Of a DNA stretch of 52,984 bases, positions 25,650 to 34,167 are shown piece by piece (positions within the stretch are counted from its first letter, which is position 1; each line of letters starts with the position of its first letter). The translations under genes and the position numbers were made by a program. The stretch is from Lachnospiraceae bacterium (GTDB lineage: Bacteria > Bacillota > Clostridia > Lachnospirales > Lachnospiraceae). The stretch spans positions 1 to 52,984 of the forward strand of contig JAGAQJ010000004.1 in the NCBI GenBank assembly GCA_017622845.1. Reading direction: 5' to 3'. The notes under the pieces are model-generated. The model made no database searches. It had not been told where the DNA came from and saw nothing but the letters and a program-made list of their open reading frames with translations.

Positions 25650-26554
25650 TGGAGCGCCTTTTAGGAATGGTATACATGCTGATGAAACGGGAGACAGTTA
25701 CGGCGGCTGAGCTGGCAGAGCGATTTGAGGTATCAGTCAGAACCATATACCGTGATATGGATACCCTGAGCACTGCCGGAATTCCCATCTATGCAAAGAA
25801 GGGAAGAAATGGCGGTATCTGCCTGACGGAGCAGTTTGTCCTGAATAAAATGCTGATAACAAAGGAAGAACAGCAGGAAATTCTGTCGGGACTGGTATCG
25901 CTGAGGGAAACCGGAGCGAAAGGGGAAGAAAATGTCCTGCAAAAGCTCGGAGAATTTTTTAAGACAGAGCCGGTTGACTGGCTGGCGATAGACTTGTCTG
26001 ATTGGAGCGGAAGGAGAAAACAACTTTATGAGGATATCAAAAATGCCATATTGACACAAAAGCTGATACGCTTTGATTATTATGGACAGCATCAGCAGAT
26101 GAGCCGCCGGACTGTGGAGCCGCTGCAGCTTCTCTTCAAGGAATATACATGGTATCTGAGAGCCTTTTGCAGAGAGAGAAATGATTACAGGCTGTTTAAA
26201 CTGTTTCGCATGAAACGGCTGGAGGTACTGGAGGAGCGGTTTGCTCCAAGAGAGGATTGGAATCAGGAAAAAGAGGACAGGCATGAGGATAAGCCATTAC
26301 CGGACAACCATATGACGCCTGTTGACATCTGGATTGACAAGAAAGAAGCCTACAGAGTGTACGACCGATTCGAGGAGGAGGAGCTTGAGGTCCTGCCGGA
26401 TGGGAACTTTATGGCGCATCTTCATGTGCCTGTGGATGACTGGGTGTATGGCTTTATTTTGAGCTTTGGCCCGTCGGCAAAGGTGGTCGCTCCGGAGAAC
26501 ATCAGACAGGAGATGAAAAGACGGATTCAGGAAATGTCGGGAAACTATGAGTAG
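25646..26554 (+). CDS. HTH and WYL domain transcriptional regulator (YafY-like)
   Basis: A 302-residue protein. MERLLGMVYMLMKRETVTAA and ELAERFEVSVRTIYRDMDTL form an HTH_11 domain; residues about 130-220 are a WYL domain (IRFDYYGQHQQMSRRTVEPL, then YTWYLRAFCRERNDYRLFKL) and the end is a WCX-type region. Such regulators sense small ligands or nucleic acids through WYL and control stress, defence or metabolism. I start it at ATG 25646 because family members begin here; the frame extends to ATG 25595, which lacks a ribosome site. Expression may depend on coupling to the leader at 25614. Confidence 0.85.
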   Translation: MMERLLGMVYMLMKRETVTAAELAERFEVSVRTIYRDMDTLSTAGIPIYAKKGRNGGICLTEQFVLNKMLITKEEQQEILSGLVSLRETGAKGEENVLQKLGEFFKTEPVDWLAIDLSDWSGRRKQLYEDIKNAILTQKLIRFDYYGQHQQMSRRTVEPLQLLFKEYTWYLRAFCRERNDYRLFKLFRMKRLEVLEERFAPREDWNQEKEDRHEDKPLPDNHMTPVDIWIDKKEAYRVYDRFEEEELEVLPDGNFMAHLHVPVDDWVYGFILSFGPSAKVVAPENIRQEMKRRIQEMSGNYE

Positions 26555-26666
26555 CATTGAAAAAAGTAAATAAGCGGTTATGTACAGAGGCAGGCGCTTG
26601 TAAAATATAAGGAAGATAATTGTGCAGTGAAAAGCTGCACACATCCAATAGAAGGAGTGAAGCAAG

Positions 26667-28358
26667 ATGGCAAGGACAGCAGCAATCGGGATACAGGACT
26701 TTGAAACAGTGATTACAAAAGAGTGCTTTTATGTTGATAAAACAAATTTTATCAAAGAGTGGTGGGAGCGCAATGACAGTGTCACATTAATTACCCGTCC
26801 GCGTCGTTTTGGGAAAACGCTTACTATGAGTATGGTGGAACGTTTTTTTTTCCGTGAAATATGCGGGACAGGGAAACGTATTTGAAAATCTTGCCATATG
26901 GAAGGAACAGGGATATCGGGAATTGCAGGGAACATACCCGGTAATCAGCTTGTCCTTTGCCAGCGTAAAGGAAAACAATTTTGAAATGGTAAGAAAAAAA
27001 TAAATCAGCTTTTGACGATGATTTATGAGAAAAATTCCTTTATAAAGGACAGCGGAATCCTGGGAGATAAAGAACTGGACTATTATAACAGGGTTTCCAA
27101 GGATATGGACGATAGTGATGCTTCACTGGCGCTATATCAAATGTCTGATTTCTTAAGCCGTTATTATGGTAAAAAGGTGATTATTCTGTTAGATGAGTAT
27201 GATACTCCGATGCAGGAGGCATATGTGGGCGGATATTGGGATGAGCTGGTATCTTATACAAGAAGTCTCTTTAACGCTGCCTTCAAAACCAATCCATATT
27301 TAGAGCGCGGTATTATGACAGGAATTACTCGGGTTAGTAAAGAGAGTATTTTTTTGGATTTAAACAATCTGAAAGTTGTAACAACAACATCCGATGAATA
27401 TGCAGATATTTTTGGCTTTACTGAACAAGAGGTATTTGCCGCAATGGATGAGTTTGGTTATGACGAAAAAGAGGAAGTCAAACTATGGTATGACGGCTTT
27501 ACGTTTGGAAAAATAAAGGATATTTACAATCCGTGGTCAATCATAAATTACCTTGATACAGGAAGGGTAGGCGCTTATTGGGCAAATACAAGCTCCAACA
27601 ATCTTGTCGGAAAACTGATTCGCGAAGGAAGTCAGGACATCAAGCAGAGCTTTGAAGGTTTGCTGCAGGGTGGAATGCTTGTTGCTGCGATTGATGAACA
27701 GATTGTATACAATCAGATTAGCGATGATGAAGACGCGATATGGAGCCTGCTTCTTGCAAGCGGCTATCTGAAGGTATTGTCTGTAGATGACACAGAAATG
27801 CGGATGGGGATTGGCAGCGTAAGGTATGAGCTGACATTGACAAACAGGGAAGTACGGATGATGTTTGAATCCATGATAAAAGGATGGTTCAGCGGGCGGT
27901 CGAAGGGAGATTACAATCGGTTTATCAAGGCGCTTCTAAGTGATGATAAAAAGCTGATGAATATCTATATGAATAAAGTTGCACTTGCAACAATCGGTTA
28001 TTTTGACAGTGGAAACCAGCCATCGGGAAGTGAGCCGGAGCGTTTTTATCATGGGTTTGTATTGGGACTGCTGGTAGATTTGCGCGGCAGGTATACGATA
28101 ACCTCCAATCGTGAGAGCGGCTATGGACGATATGACATTATGCTGGAACCGCAAAACAAGGATGATGCGGCAATAATTATGGAATTTAAGGTTTATGATG
28201 AGGAAGACGAAAAAACACTTCAGGATACTGTTGCATCAGCATTGGCACAGATAGAAGAAAAGAACTATGCACAAAGTCTGATTGAAAAAGGAATCCGGGA
28301 AGAAAAGATTCGAAAGTATGGTTTTGCTTTTCAGGGGAAAAAAGTCCTGATCGGGTGA
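26667..28358 (+). pseudogene. AAA-ATPase / PD-(D/E)XK protein (DUF1703 type) with two frameshifts
   Basis: A full-length gene of about 564 codons whose frame is interrupted twice. It starts ARTAAIGIQDFETVITKECF with P-loop LITRPRRFGKTLTMSM. At a run of nine T (26843-26851) the frame shifts by one extra base; the correct reading continues with FSVKYAGQGNVFENLAIWKE. At a run of seven A (26994-27000) one base is missing, after which the frame from 27012 continues to the end: IILLDEYDTPMQEAY (Walker B) and, near the C-terminus, YDIMLEPQNKDDAAIIMEFK (nuclease-like D...ExK). Both lesions sit in homopolymers and compensate each other. Sequencing error, slippage or decay are all possible. The family is common in Lachnospiraceae and Bacteroides; its role is unknown. 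Confidence 0.8.
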
Positions 28359-28464
28359 CACAAAATATAAATATGACATGCAGATGTCATATTATATTTG
28401 GTATCATGGTTTTAAGGCGGCACGATAACAAACCGCTTGTATGCCGGAAAGGAATGAGAAAACC

Positions 28465-28908
28465 ATGATTACATACGGAAGCATTTATATCATTACAAAG
28501 GATTTTGAAAAGAGTATTGCTTTTTACAAAACATTATTTGAGAAGGAGGTTGATGCGCAGAACAAAACCCGATTTGCAATTTTTCATATAAACGGTCTGA
28601 CGCTGTCCGTCATGAATGGAAGCTTTGATATGGAACATCCCGACGAGGTGATTACAAAAGGAGAGTACAGTGCCCTGTATGATGATATGATTCCGATTAT
28701 GCAGGCGCCCAATTGCGGGAAAGTGGTCATCAACTTAAATACAAATGATTTGAAAGCAGAGTATGATAGAATCCAGACACTTCAGATTGGCAGCAATATG
28801 ACGAAAATCCGCTATATCAATGCAAAAAATCCTTATTATTATTTCTCACTGAAGGACCCTGATGATAATACGATAGAAATAACAGGGGATTGCAATTGTG
28901 ATTTCTGA
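28465..28908 (+). CDS. VOC (glyoxalase/bleomycin-resistance) family protein
   Basis: A 147-residue protein with two beta-alpha-beta-beta-beta units: SIYIITKDFEKSIAFYKTLF at the N-terminus and YYYFSLKDPDDNTIEITGD at the C-terminus, the standard start and end of VOC proteins. The C-terminal Glu in NTIEI is the usual metal ligand. The substrate is unknown. The ATG at 28465 follows AAAGGAATGAG; a possible start at 28441 has no ribosome site. Its last codons are part of a 37-bp tandem duplication that extends past the stop. Confidence 0.85.
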   Translation: MITYGSIYIITKDFEKSIAFYKTLFEKEVDAQNKTRFAIFHINGLTLSVMNGSFDMEHPDEVITKGEYSALYDDMIPIMQAPNCGKVVINLNTNDLKAEYDRIQTLQIGSNMTKIRYINAKNPYYYFSLKDPDDNTIEITGDCNCDF

Positions 28909-28955
28909 ATGGAAAATTACAGGGGACTGCAATTGTGATTTCTGAATGGAAAATC
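28882..28955. repeat. Tandem duplication of 37 bases at the end of the VOC gene
   Basis: Units 28882-28918 and 28919-28955 differ at only two bases (each begins ACAGGGGA and ends GAATGGAAAAT plus T or C), with a partial third start (ACAGGA). The first copy carries the end and stop codon of the VOC gene, the second is untranslated. Confidence 0.9.
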
Positions 28956-28990
28956 ACAGGAGACTATCAGAACGAAAGCGGAAGAAACAT

Positions 28991-29368
28991 ATGAAACGGG
29001 AATTAGGAATTGCAAGATGCGGACTGGCATGCTGCCTGTGCTCGGAAAATGACCAGTGTCCGGGCTGTGACTCAGAGGGATGTCCGGGGTATCAGGATTG
29101 CGAAAACAGAAAATGTTCCATAGAAAAAGGCATTTCAAGCTGCTGGCAGTGCGGTGAGGACTGCCAAAAAGAAATTTTGTGCAAGATAAAGCCATACGGT
29201 TTTACAGCCTTTGCAAAAAGGTATGGGGTAGAGACACTGCTCAACTGCCTGGAGCAGAATGAAAAGAGGGGTGTAATCTACCATAGAGAAGGCATTACCG
29301 GAGACTACGATGCATTTGATGATATTGAGGAGCTGATTGAATTTATTAAAACAGGAAGATGCAAATAA
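28991..29368 (+). CDS. DUF3795 cysteine-rich protein
   Basis: A 125-residue cytoplasmic protein. The N-terminal ARCGLACCLCSENDQCPGCD, then GCPGYQDCENRKCSIEKGIS and CWQCGEDC, form the cysteine clusters of DUF3795, thought to bind zinc. The second half is helical and acidic, ending IEFIKTGRCK. The start is ATG 28991, preceded by GCGGAAGAA. It lies 82 bases after the VOC gene in the same direction and is followed by a strong bidirectional terminator. Function not established. Confidence 0.85.
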   Translation: MKRELGIARCGLACCLCSENDQCPGCDSEGCPGYQDCENRKCSIEKGISSCWQCGEDCQKEILCKIKPYGFTAFAKRYGVETLLNCLEQNEKRGVIYHREGITGDYDAFDDIEELIEFIKTGRCK

Positions 29369-29390
29369 CTGACCGGCAGAAATACATTCT

Positions 29391-29430
29391 AAAAAACTCT
29401 CTTAGAACAGTAGTTTTAAGAGAGTTTTTT
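29391..29430. terminator. Strong bidirectional terminator
   Basis: AAAAAACTCTCTTA and TAAGAGAGTTTTTT form a perfect 14-bp stem around a 12-base loop, with A and T runs on both sides. It serves the DUF3795 gene on + and possibly the XRE gene on -. Confidence 0.9.
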
Positions 29431-29540
29431 GTTATGAAAAAGATGCAGGACTTGATGTCTCACGCACTCCGCAGCAAGTGCGTAGTGATGTACTGAACAA
29501 TTGCGACGATTTAAGGCAGATGGAAAAAATATTGAACGAG

Positions 29541-29870
29541 TCAGCTTTTGTCCTGCAGTTCAGCTAATTTTTTGATTTGCTCTAAGGCATAGTCCTGAAA
29601 TTCCGGACGCAGAGATTTGAATATACTTAAAGCTTCATCAAGTTTGCTGGTTTCCTCAGGGGACTCGTCAAACATTTCGCCCTCGCCGGTTTTTAACCAA
29701 TGTTCATTTACTCTGTACAGTTGGCATATATGCTTGAGAAAAAGTTCTTTGGGCTGTACCCGGCCATATTCAATATTACTTATTACATCGCGGCTGACTC
29801 CCAGCTTCTCACCAAATTCACGCTGTGAAAGCTTCAATGACTCACGGACAGCTTTTATTCTGTTAACCAA
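29541..29870 (-). CDS. XRE-family transcriptional regulator
   Basis: A 109-residue repressor-type protein. VNRIKAVRESLKLSQREFGE, then KLGVSRDVISNIEYGRVQPK, is a complete Cro/C1-type HTH; YRVNEHWLKTGEGEMFDE follows, typical of small clostridial repressors, and the last 35 residues form a helical dimerisation tail. It is divergent from the small gene at 30020. The intergenic region has an 11-bp inverted repeat (GTTGTCAACAC / GTGTTGACAAC) that overlaps the -35 of both promoters, so it very likely represses itself and the rightward genes. Confidence 0.9.
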   Translation of the reverse strand: MVNRIKAVRESLKLSQREFGEKLGVSRDVISNIEYGRVQPKELFLKHICQLYRVNEHWLKTGEGEMFDESPEETSKLDEALSIFKSLRPEFQDYALEQIKKLAELQDKS

Positions 29871-29900
29871 TGTTATACCTCCCTTGATAAGGCTGAATAC

Positions 29901-29929
29901 ATCTTACAACACAAGTATAAAGTTGTCAA
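29901..29929 (-). promoter_or_regulatory. Promoter of the XRE regulator gene
   Basis: On the minus strand, TTGACA and TAAGAT are separated by 17 bases. The -35 is inside the left operator arm. Confidence 0.75.
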
Positions 29930-29961
29930 CACAAAAAAATACGCAATTACGTGTTGACAAC
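29922..29961. promoter_or_regulatory. Symmetric operator pair
   Basis: GTTGTCAACAC at 29922-29932 and GTGTTGACAAC at 29951-29961 are perfect inverted repeats separated by 18 bases. Each arm contains a TTGACA -35 box, one per strand. Confidence 0.8.
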
Positions 29962-29982
29962 ATAAATAAAATGTGCTATATT
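29954..29982 (+). promoter_or_regulatory. Promoter of the small gene / secreted protein unit
   Basis: TTGACA and TATATT are separated by 17 bases; a further GTGTAAACAACACAA follows, which resembles the operator half-sites. Confidence 0.8.
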
Positions 29983-30019
29983 GTGTAAACAACACAATCA
30001 AAAGGAAGGCGCTGTGGTT

Positions 30020-30187
30020 ATGACACAAGAAGAGGAAAATGTAAAAAGAATTGCAGAGTTTCATGCTCTTTTTCTGACCTTGGACGATAGAGGACAGGAG
30101 GAAGCTCTTATTATTTTAAAGTCGCTTGGTTTTGCTCAGTCAGTAATGTGTTCACAAGGGATTGAACAGCCGCATAATCCAGTATAA
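30020..30187 (+). CDS. Small hypothetical protein
   Basis: A 55-residue acidic protein (MTQEEENVKRIAEFHALFLT, then LDDRGQEEALIILKSLGFAQ), predicted to be a helical hairpin. The start is ATG 30020 with GGAAGG ten bases upstream; a GTG six bases earlier is possible. It is the first gene rightward from the XRE-controlled promoter and lies 27 bases before the secreted-protein gene. Similar short acidic proteins often follow phage-type repressors, but no family is identified. Confidence 0.6.
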   Translation: MTQEEENVKRIAEFHALFLTLDDRGQEEALIILKSLGFAQSVMCSQGIEQPHNPV

Positions 30188-30214
30188 CAGCTTTTGGGAA
30201 AAGGGGTAACTACA

Positions 30215-31081
30215 ATGAAAAGAAAAATTTTAGCCGGAACGATGGCATTGTCTTTGGTTCTTGCAAACAGCATCACGGCTTTCGCTGCACCTGAGGCAAC
30301 AGAAGACGGAGGCGTATTTGACGCTGAGTATTATGCAGACAACAATCCTGATGTAGAAGCAGTATATGGACGTGATTTTAATCTGCTGTACCAGCATTTT
30401 GTTGCGTTTGGTGCACAGGAGGGCAGACTGCCGTTTGCGGTCGGAACAGATACGGCAGCTATTTTGGAAACAGCACAGACAGAAAACGTTTCACAGGAAC
30501 CGGCAGCTTCGGAAGAACCGGCGTCAGATATTGTATTGGCAGCGGAAGGTGTGGAATACCCTATAACTACATTTGTAAGAAGCGAGGATGATAATGGTAA
30601 TGAAGTTTTTTATTCATATACAGACAAAGTGAGTTCCCGCGATCCTCGTGAAGGTATAGAGGGACAGATTGATTATCAGGCGGTATATGCAATAAAACCG
30701 GCTAAGGAAGGATATGAATGGGTATCTGCAGGCTGGGCAGTTCTGGATGGTTGGACGGCGTGGTCTTGGAGTGTTGATAATGGAGACGCAGGAAGCTGGG
30801 ACGATGATTGCAGTGATGTCGAAAATTATGTAGACAGAGATGCACTCCACGGTTCGGATTATGCAAATTATGAGGTTTTCACAGGTTCGGTATCCTATAA
30901 TGGTTCGGAATATCCTATGATAGCAGTTATAGAGGACAATCCTGTTGGAGGAAGCGTATGGGCAATGGTACCGGAAGGATATACTGATATGTATCTGCAT
31001 GTCATGGGAAGCAAGGTTGAAAACGGAAAAATAGTATCGAACGAAGAAGATATGGTTACTTTCCAATTAAAGAAATACTAA
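30215..31081 (+). CDS. Secreted protein with signal peptide
   Basis: A 288-residue exported protein. Residues 1-27 are a signal peptide (KRKILAGTMALSLVLANSIT followed by AFAAP). Next comes one copy of the repeat type found in many Firmicutes surface proteins: FDAEYYADNNPDVEAVYGRD then FNLLYQHFVAFGAQEGRLP. After a Glu/Ala/Ser-rich linker, residues about 110-288 form an unfamiliar domain rich in Trp, Tyr and Asp (GWAVLDGWTAWSWSVDNGDA). No sortase signal or anchor was seen, so it is probably released or loosely wall-bound. It probably shares the XRE-controlled promoter with the 55-residue gene. Confidence 0.75.
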   Translation: MKRKILAGTMALSLVLANSITAFAAPEATEDGGVFDAEYYADNNPDVEAVYGRDFNLLYQHFVAFGAQEGRLPFAVGTDTAAILETAQTENVSQEPAASEEPASDIVLAAEGVEYPITTFVRSEDDNGNEVFYSYTDKVSSRDPREGIEGQIDYQAVYAIKPAKEGYEWVSAGWAVLDGWTAWSWSVDNGDAGSWDDDCSDVENYVDRDALHGSDYANYEVFTGSVSYNGSEYPMIAVIEDNPVGGSVWAMVPEGYTDMYLHVMGSKVENGKIVSNEEDMVTFQLKKY

Positions 31082-31125
31082 ATCAGTTTTCCAATACACA
31101 TTAAGTATCCATCTATGGAGTTTAT

Positions 31126-31173
31126 GTCAAATGGTTTGCAGACAGGCAAAAGATGTTCTGCAGACCATTTGAC
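31126..31173. promoter_or_regulatory. Long hairpin ahead of the carrier-protein operon
   Basis: GTCAAATGGTTTGCAGA and TCTGCAGACCATTTGAC pair over 17 positions with one G-U, around a 14-base loop. No T run follows. It lies between the secreted protein stop and the ACP start. It could be a terminator without U tract, an operator or an RNA leader element. A TTGACA begins at 31169 in its right arm but the -10 is weak. Confidence 0.6.
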
Positions 31174-31214
31174 AAGTATAGAAATAATGACTGTTTTGAA
31201 TGGGGAAATAGAAA

Positions 31215-31445
31215 ATGGACAAATTATTACAGATTTTATCGGAATTGCATCCGGATATTGATTTCGAGACGCAGGACAAGTTGATTGATGGGATGATTTT
31301 GGATTCTTTTGATATTGTTACATTGATTTCTGAGATTAGCGAGGTCTTTGACGTAACCATTTCGGCGGAGCATATTATTCCTGACAATTTTAATTCCGCC
31401 AGGGCGTTATATGCGCTGATTCAGCAATTAGAGGACGAGGAGTAA
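31215..31445 (+). CDS. Phosphopantetheine-binding carrier protein (DltC/ACP-like)
   Basis: A 76-residue acidic, helical carrier protein. IDGMILDSFDIVTLISEISE has the Asp-Ser motif where phosphopantetheine attaches (Ser31), and FDVTISAEHIIPDNFNSA matches the third/fourth helix of acyl and D-alanyl carrier proteins. It is the first gene of an eight-gene run and fits as the carrier for the adenylation enzyme at 38852 and the MBOAT at 31481, as DltC serves DltA and DltB. No phosphopantetheinyl transferase is encoded nearby. The SFD instead of SLD after Asp is unremarkable for DltC-like carriers. Confidence 0.85.
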   Translation: MDKLLQILSELHPDIDFETQDKLIDGMILDSFDIVTLISEISEVFDVTISAEHIIPDNFNSARALYALIQQLEDEE

Positions 31446-31480
31446 CAAGTGCTTTTTAGAAAGCATGCGGGTATTGTCTT

Positions 31481-33073
31481 ATGTTATTTACATCATATGA
31501 ATTTATAGGGTTTACAGCAATTCTGTTATTTGTATATTATCTCATTCCGCAGAAGTATCAATGGATGCTGCTGCTTTTGTTCAGCTATATTTTTTATTAT
31601 ATGGCGGACCCGGCATATCTGATTTATATTCTTACCACGACCATTACAATATATTTTACAGCCTGCCTGATAGAAAAAAATGCAGACAGGCAGAGTGCAT
31701 TTTTGAAGCAGCATAAGGAAACACTGCTGCGAGATGAGAAGAAAGCTTATAAAGACGGGCAGAAGCGGATTCGCCGGCGCACGGCGGGGCTTTGCATTCT
31801 TCTTAATATCGGGATTCTGGCAGCGGTAAAATACACCAACTTCCTTATTGGAAATGTAAATGGTATGCTTCAGGCATTTGGGCAGGAAAAGCAGCTTTCT
31901 TTTGTCTCATTGGTGCTTCCGATGGGAATTTCTTTTTATACGTTTCAGGCAATAGGGTATCTTGTTGATGTTTACCGTGGAACTGTCCGCGCTGAAAAAA
32001 ATCCGTTGAAGTTCGCATTATTTGTGTCGTTTTTCCCCCAACTGGTTCAGGGACCGATTAGCCGTTTCGGAGACCTTTCAAAAAGCTTATATGAGAAGCA
32101 TTCCTTTGACAGCAAGGCAGTATGCTTTGGACTGCAGCGCATTCTTTGGGGATTCTTCAAGAAGCTGGTTATAGCAGACCGCATTTTGACAGGCGTGACG
32201 ACGATTATCAGTGATATTGATACATATAATGGAGTTTATGCGTTTGTGGGAATGGTGTTTTATACATTGGAACTGTATGCTGACTTCTCAGGAGGAATTG
32301 ATATAACGATTGGTATCGCAGAGGCGCTCGGCATTACGGTGCAGGAGAATTTCAACCGCCCTTATTTTTCAAAATCACTTAAGGAGTATTGGCGCCGATG
32401 GCATATATCAATGTGCAGTTGGTTTAGGGATTACATTTTTTATCCGGTGTCTGCCAGTAAAGCAATGCAGAAGTTTTCTAAGTTTGCCCGAAAGCATTGG
32501 GGAGACTCCATCGGAAAGCGGCTGCCGGTATATGCGGCAACCTTTATTGTCTGGTTTGCAACCGGGATATGGCATGGTGCAAACTGGAATTTTATTGTAT
32601 GGGGATTGGCAAACTGGTGTGTTTTGATGATATCCGAGGAATTGGAACCTGCCTATATGCAGTTTCACAACCGTTTTCACCTGGATAAAAAGCCTGCCTA
32701 TAAGCTGTTTCAGACAGCACGTACCTTTTTGCTTGTCTGCTGTTTGAATATGTTTGACTGCTACAGCTCAGTGGCCGAAACGTTCCGGGCGTTCGGAACA
32801 ATGTTCACGGCAGGGAACTGGGGTGTTTTGCGGGAGGGCGCTCTGCTGAATCTTGGGTTATCCATGCTCGACTATGGTATCCTGGTTTTTGGGGTCATTG
32901 TATTACTGGCAGTCAGCCTTGTCCAGCGAAGCGGCTCGGTGAGAGAGAAGATTGGTCGGAAACCGTATCCCATACGCGTCTGCCTGTGGTTCGGGATGTT
33001 TTTGCTGATTATTCTGCTTGGAGCATATGGCGTTGGATATGACTCCAGTCAATTCATTTATAACAGATTTTAG
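31481..33073 (+). CDS. MBOAT family O-acyltransferase (DltB/AlgI-like)
   Basis: A 530-residue membrane protein with about eleven helices. LVLPMGISFYTFQAIGYLVD and SFFPQLVQGPI, then LKEYWRRWHISMCSWFRDYI and FATGIWHGANWNFIVWG, are the MBOAT signatures. His308 (in RRWHIS) and His365 (in IWHGAN) are the two conserved histidines; the second is the usual catalytic candidate. In Dlt and alginate systems such proteins move an acyl or aminoacyl group from a carrier across the membrane to a polymer hydroxyl. Here the donor would be the carrier encoded 35 bases upstream and the acceptor an unidentified surface glycopolymer. It also resembles AlgI by length and ending. Confidence 0.9.
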   Translation: MLFTSYEFIGFTAILLFVYYLIPQKYQWMLLLLFSYIFYYMADPAYLIYILTTTITIYFTACLIEKNADRQSAFLKQHKETLLRDEKKAYKDGQKRIRRRTAGLCILLNIGILAAVKYTNFLIGNVNGMLQAFGQEKQLSFVSLVLPMGISFYTFQAIGYLVDVYRGTVRAEKNPLKFALFVSFFPQLVQGPISRFGDLSKSLYEKHSFDSKAVCFGLQRILWGFFKKLVIADRILTGVTTIISDIDTYNGVYAFVGMVFYTLELYADFSGGIDITIGIAEALGITVQENFNRPYFSKSLKEYWRRWHISMCSWFRDYIFYPVSASKAMQKFSKFARKHWGDSIGKRLPVYAATFIVWFATGIWHGANWNFIVWGLANWCVLMISEELEPAYMQFHNRFHLDKKPAYKLFQTARTFLLVCCLNMFDCYSSVAETFRAFGTMFTAGNWGVLREGALLNLGLSMLDYGILVFGVIVLLAVSLVQRSGSVREKIGRKPYPIRVCLWFGMFLLIILLGAYGVGYDSSQFIYNRF

Positions 33074-33096
33074 GGTTTAATTAAGGAAGCAGGAAG

Positions 33097-34146
33097 ATGA
33101 ATAAAGGGGAAATCATATTTAAGACAGGGATAACGCTGGTTATCGTAGTAGGTGTGTTGTATCTTCTGCAGCGTCTGCTTGTGCCAAAATATGTGGACGG
33201 CATTGTAGAAGGAGCCTTTGTTGCCGAATATTATCAGGAAAAAAATAAAGAGTTCGATGTGGTATTTATAGGTGATTGTGAAGTATACGAGAATTTTTCT
33301 CTGGTAACACTTTGGGAAGAATATGGGATAAACAGTTATATCAGAGGCAGCGCGGAGCAGTATATCTGGCAGTCTTATTATATGCTGGAGGATACGCTGA
33401 ATTATGATACACCGCAGGTAGTTGTATTTAATGTACAGTCTTTGCAGTTTAACGAATCTCAGTCAGAGGCATATAACCGCATGACCCTGGAAGGAATGAA
33501 GTGGTCTTCGGCTAAAGTAAAATCAATCCTTGCTTCTATGAAGGAAGATGAAAAATTTTTGGATTATGTATTTCCGATACTAAGATATCATACCAGATGG
33601 AGTGAACTTACAGCGGATGACTTTAAGTATATGTTTTCAGGGAAAAAGGTCACGCATAACGGTTATTATATGAGAGTGGATGTAAAGCCTGCTGAGAATG
33701 TACCTGTGGGCAGAATGCTTTCTGATTACAGCTTTGGCGATAACGCATGGAAATATTTGGACAAAATGGTGGAATTATGTGAGCAGAAGGGAATCACATT
33801 AATTTTGATCAAAGCTCCCAGCCTTTATCCTTATTGGTACGATGAATGGGATGCGCAGATAAAGGATTATGCAGAGGAAAAGGAACTCTTATATATCAAT
33901 TTTCTGCAGCTTATTGATGAGATAGGAATTGATTACAATACGGATACATATGATGCAGGACTCCATATGAATCTGTCGGGTGCAGAAAAGCTTTCTGTTT
34001 ATCTCGGCAGGATTTTGTCAGAAGAATTGAACGTTCCGGATCGCAGGAACGAGGATGATATCTCCAGAATATGGGAGCAGAAGATCATTGATTATGAATC
34101 GGAGATAGAGGTCCAATATGAATATTATGGGATAAATAAAGAGTAG
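33097..34146 (+). CDS. Membrane-anchored SGNH/DltD-like protein with Cys at nucleophile position
   Basis: A 349-residue protein with one N-terminal membrane helix (about 8-27) and an extracellular SGNH-type domain. The block-I motif, normally G(D/S)S, reads VVFIGDCEVYENF, placing Cys61 where the catalytic Ser is expected. The C-terminal D...H motif is present (Asp286 and His290 in DAGLHMNLSGAEKL), so a Cys-Asp-His set may replace Ser-Asp-His. DltD and AlgJ/AlgX-like partners of MBOAT proteins have this layout and either transfer or hydrolyse acyl groups outside the membrane. The gene follows the MBOAT gene by 23 bases, which fits that partnership. Confidence 0.75.
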   Translation: MNKGEIIFKTGITLVIVVGVLYLLQRLLVPKYVDGIVEGAFVAEYYQEKNKEFDVVFIGDCEVYENFSLVTLWEEYGINSYIRGSAEQYIWQSYYMLEDTLNYDTPQVVVFNVQSLQFNESQSEAYNRMTLEGMKWSSAKVKSILASMKEDEKFLDYVFPILRYHTRWSELTADDFKYMFSGKKVTHNGYYMRVDVKPAENVPVGRMLSDYSFGDNAWKYLDKMVELCEQKGITLILIKAPSLYPYWYDEWDAQIKDYAEEKELLYINFLQLIDEIGIDYNTDTYDAGLHMNLSGAEKLSVYLGRILSEELNVPDRRNEDDISRIWEQKIIDYESEIEVQYEYYGINKE

Positions 34147-34167
34147 CCGGAAGGGACAGTGAAAGAA

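Noticed and set aside
29433-29567. Frame reading YEKDAGLDVSRTPQQVRSDV onwards, ending in the XRE gene 3' end
   Set aside because: It could be a gene remnant, but it has no start codon, overlaps the antisense XRE gene and cannot be tied to a family.
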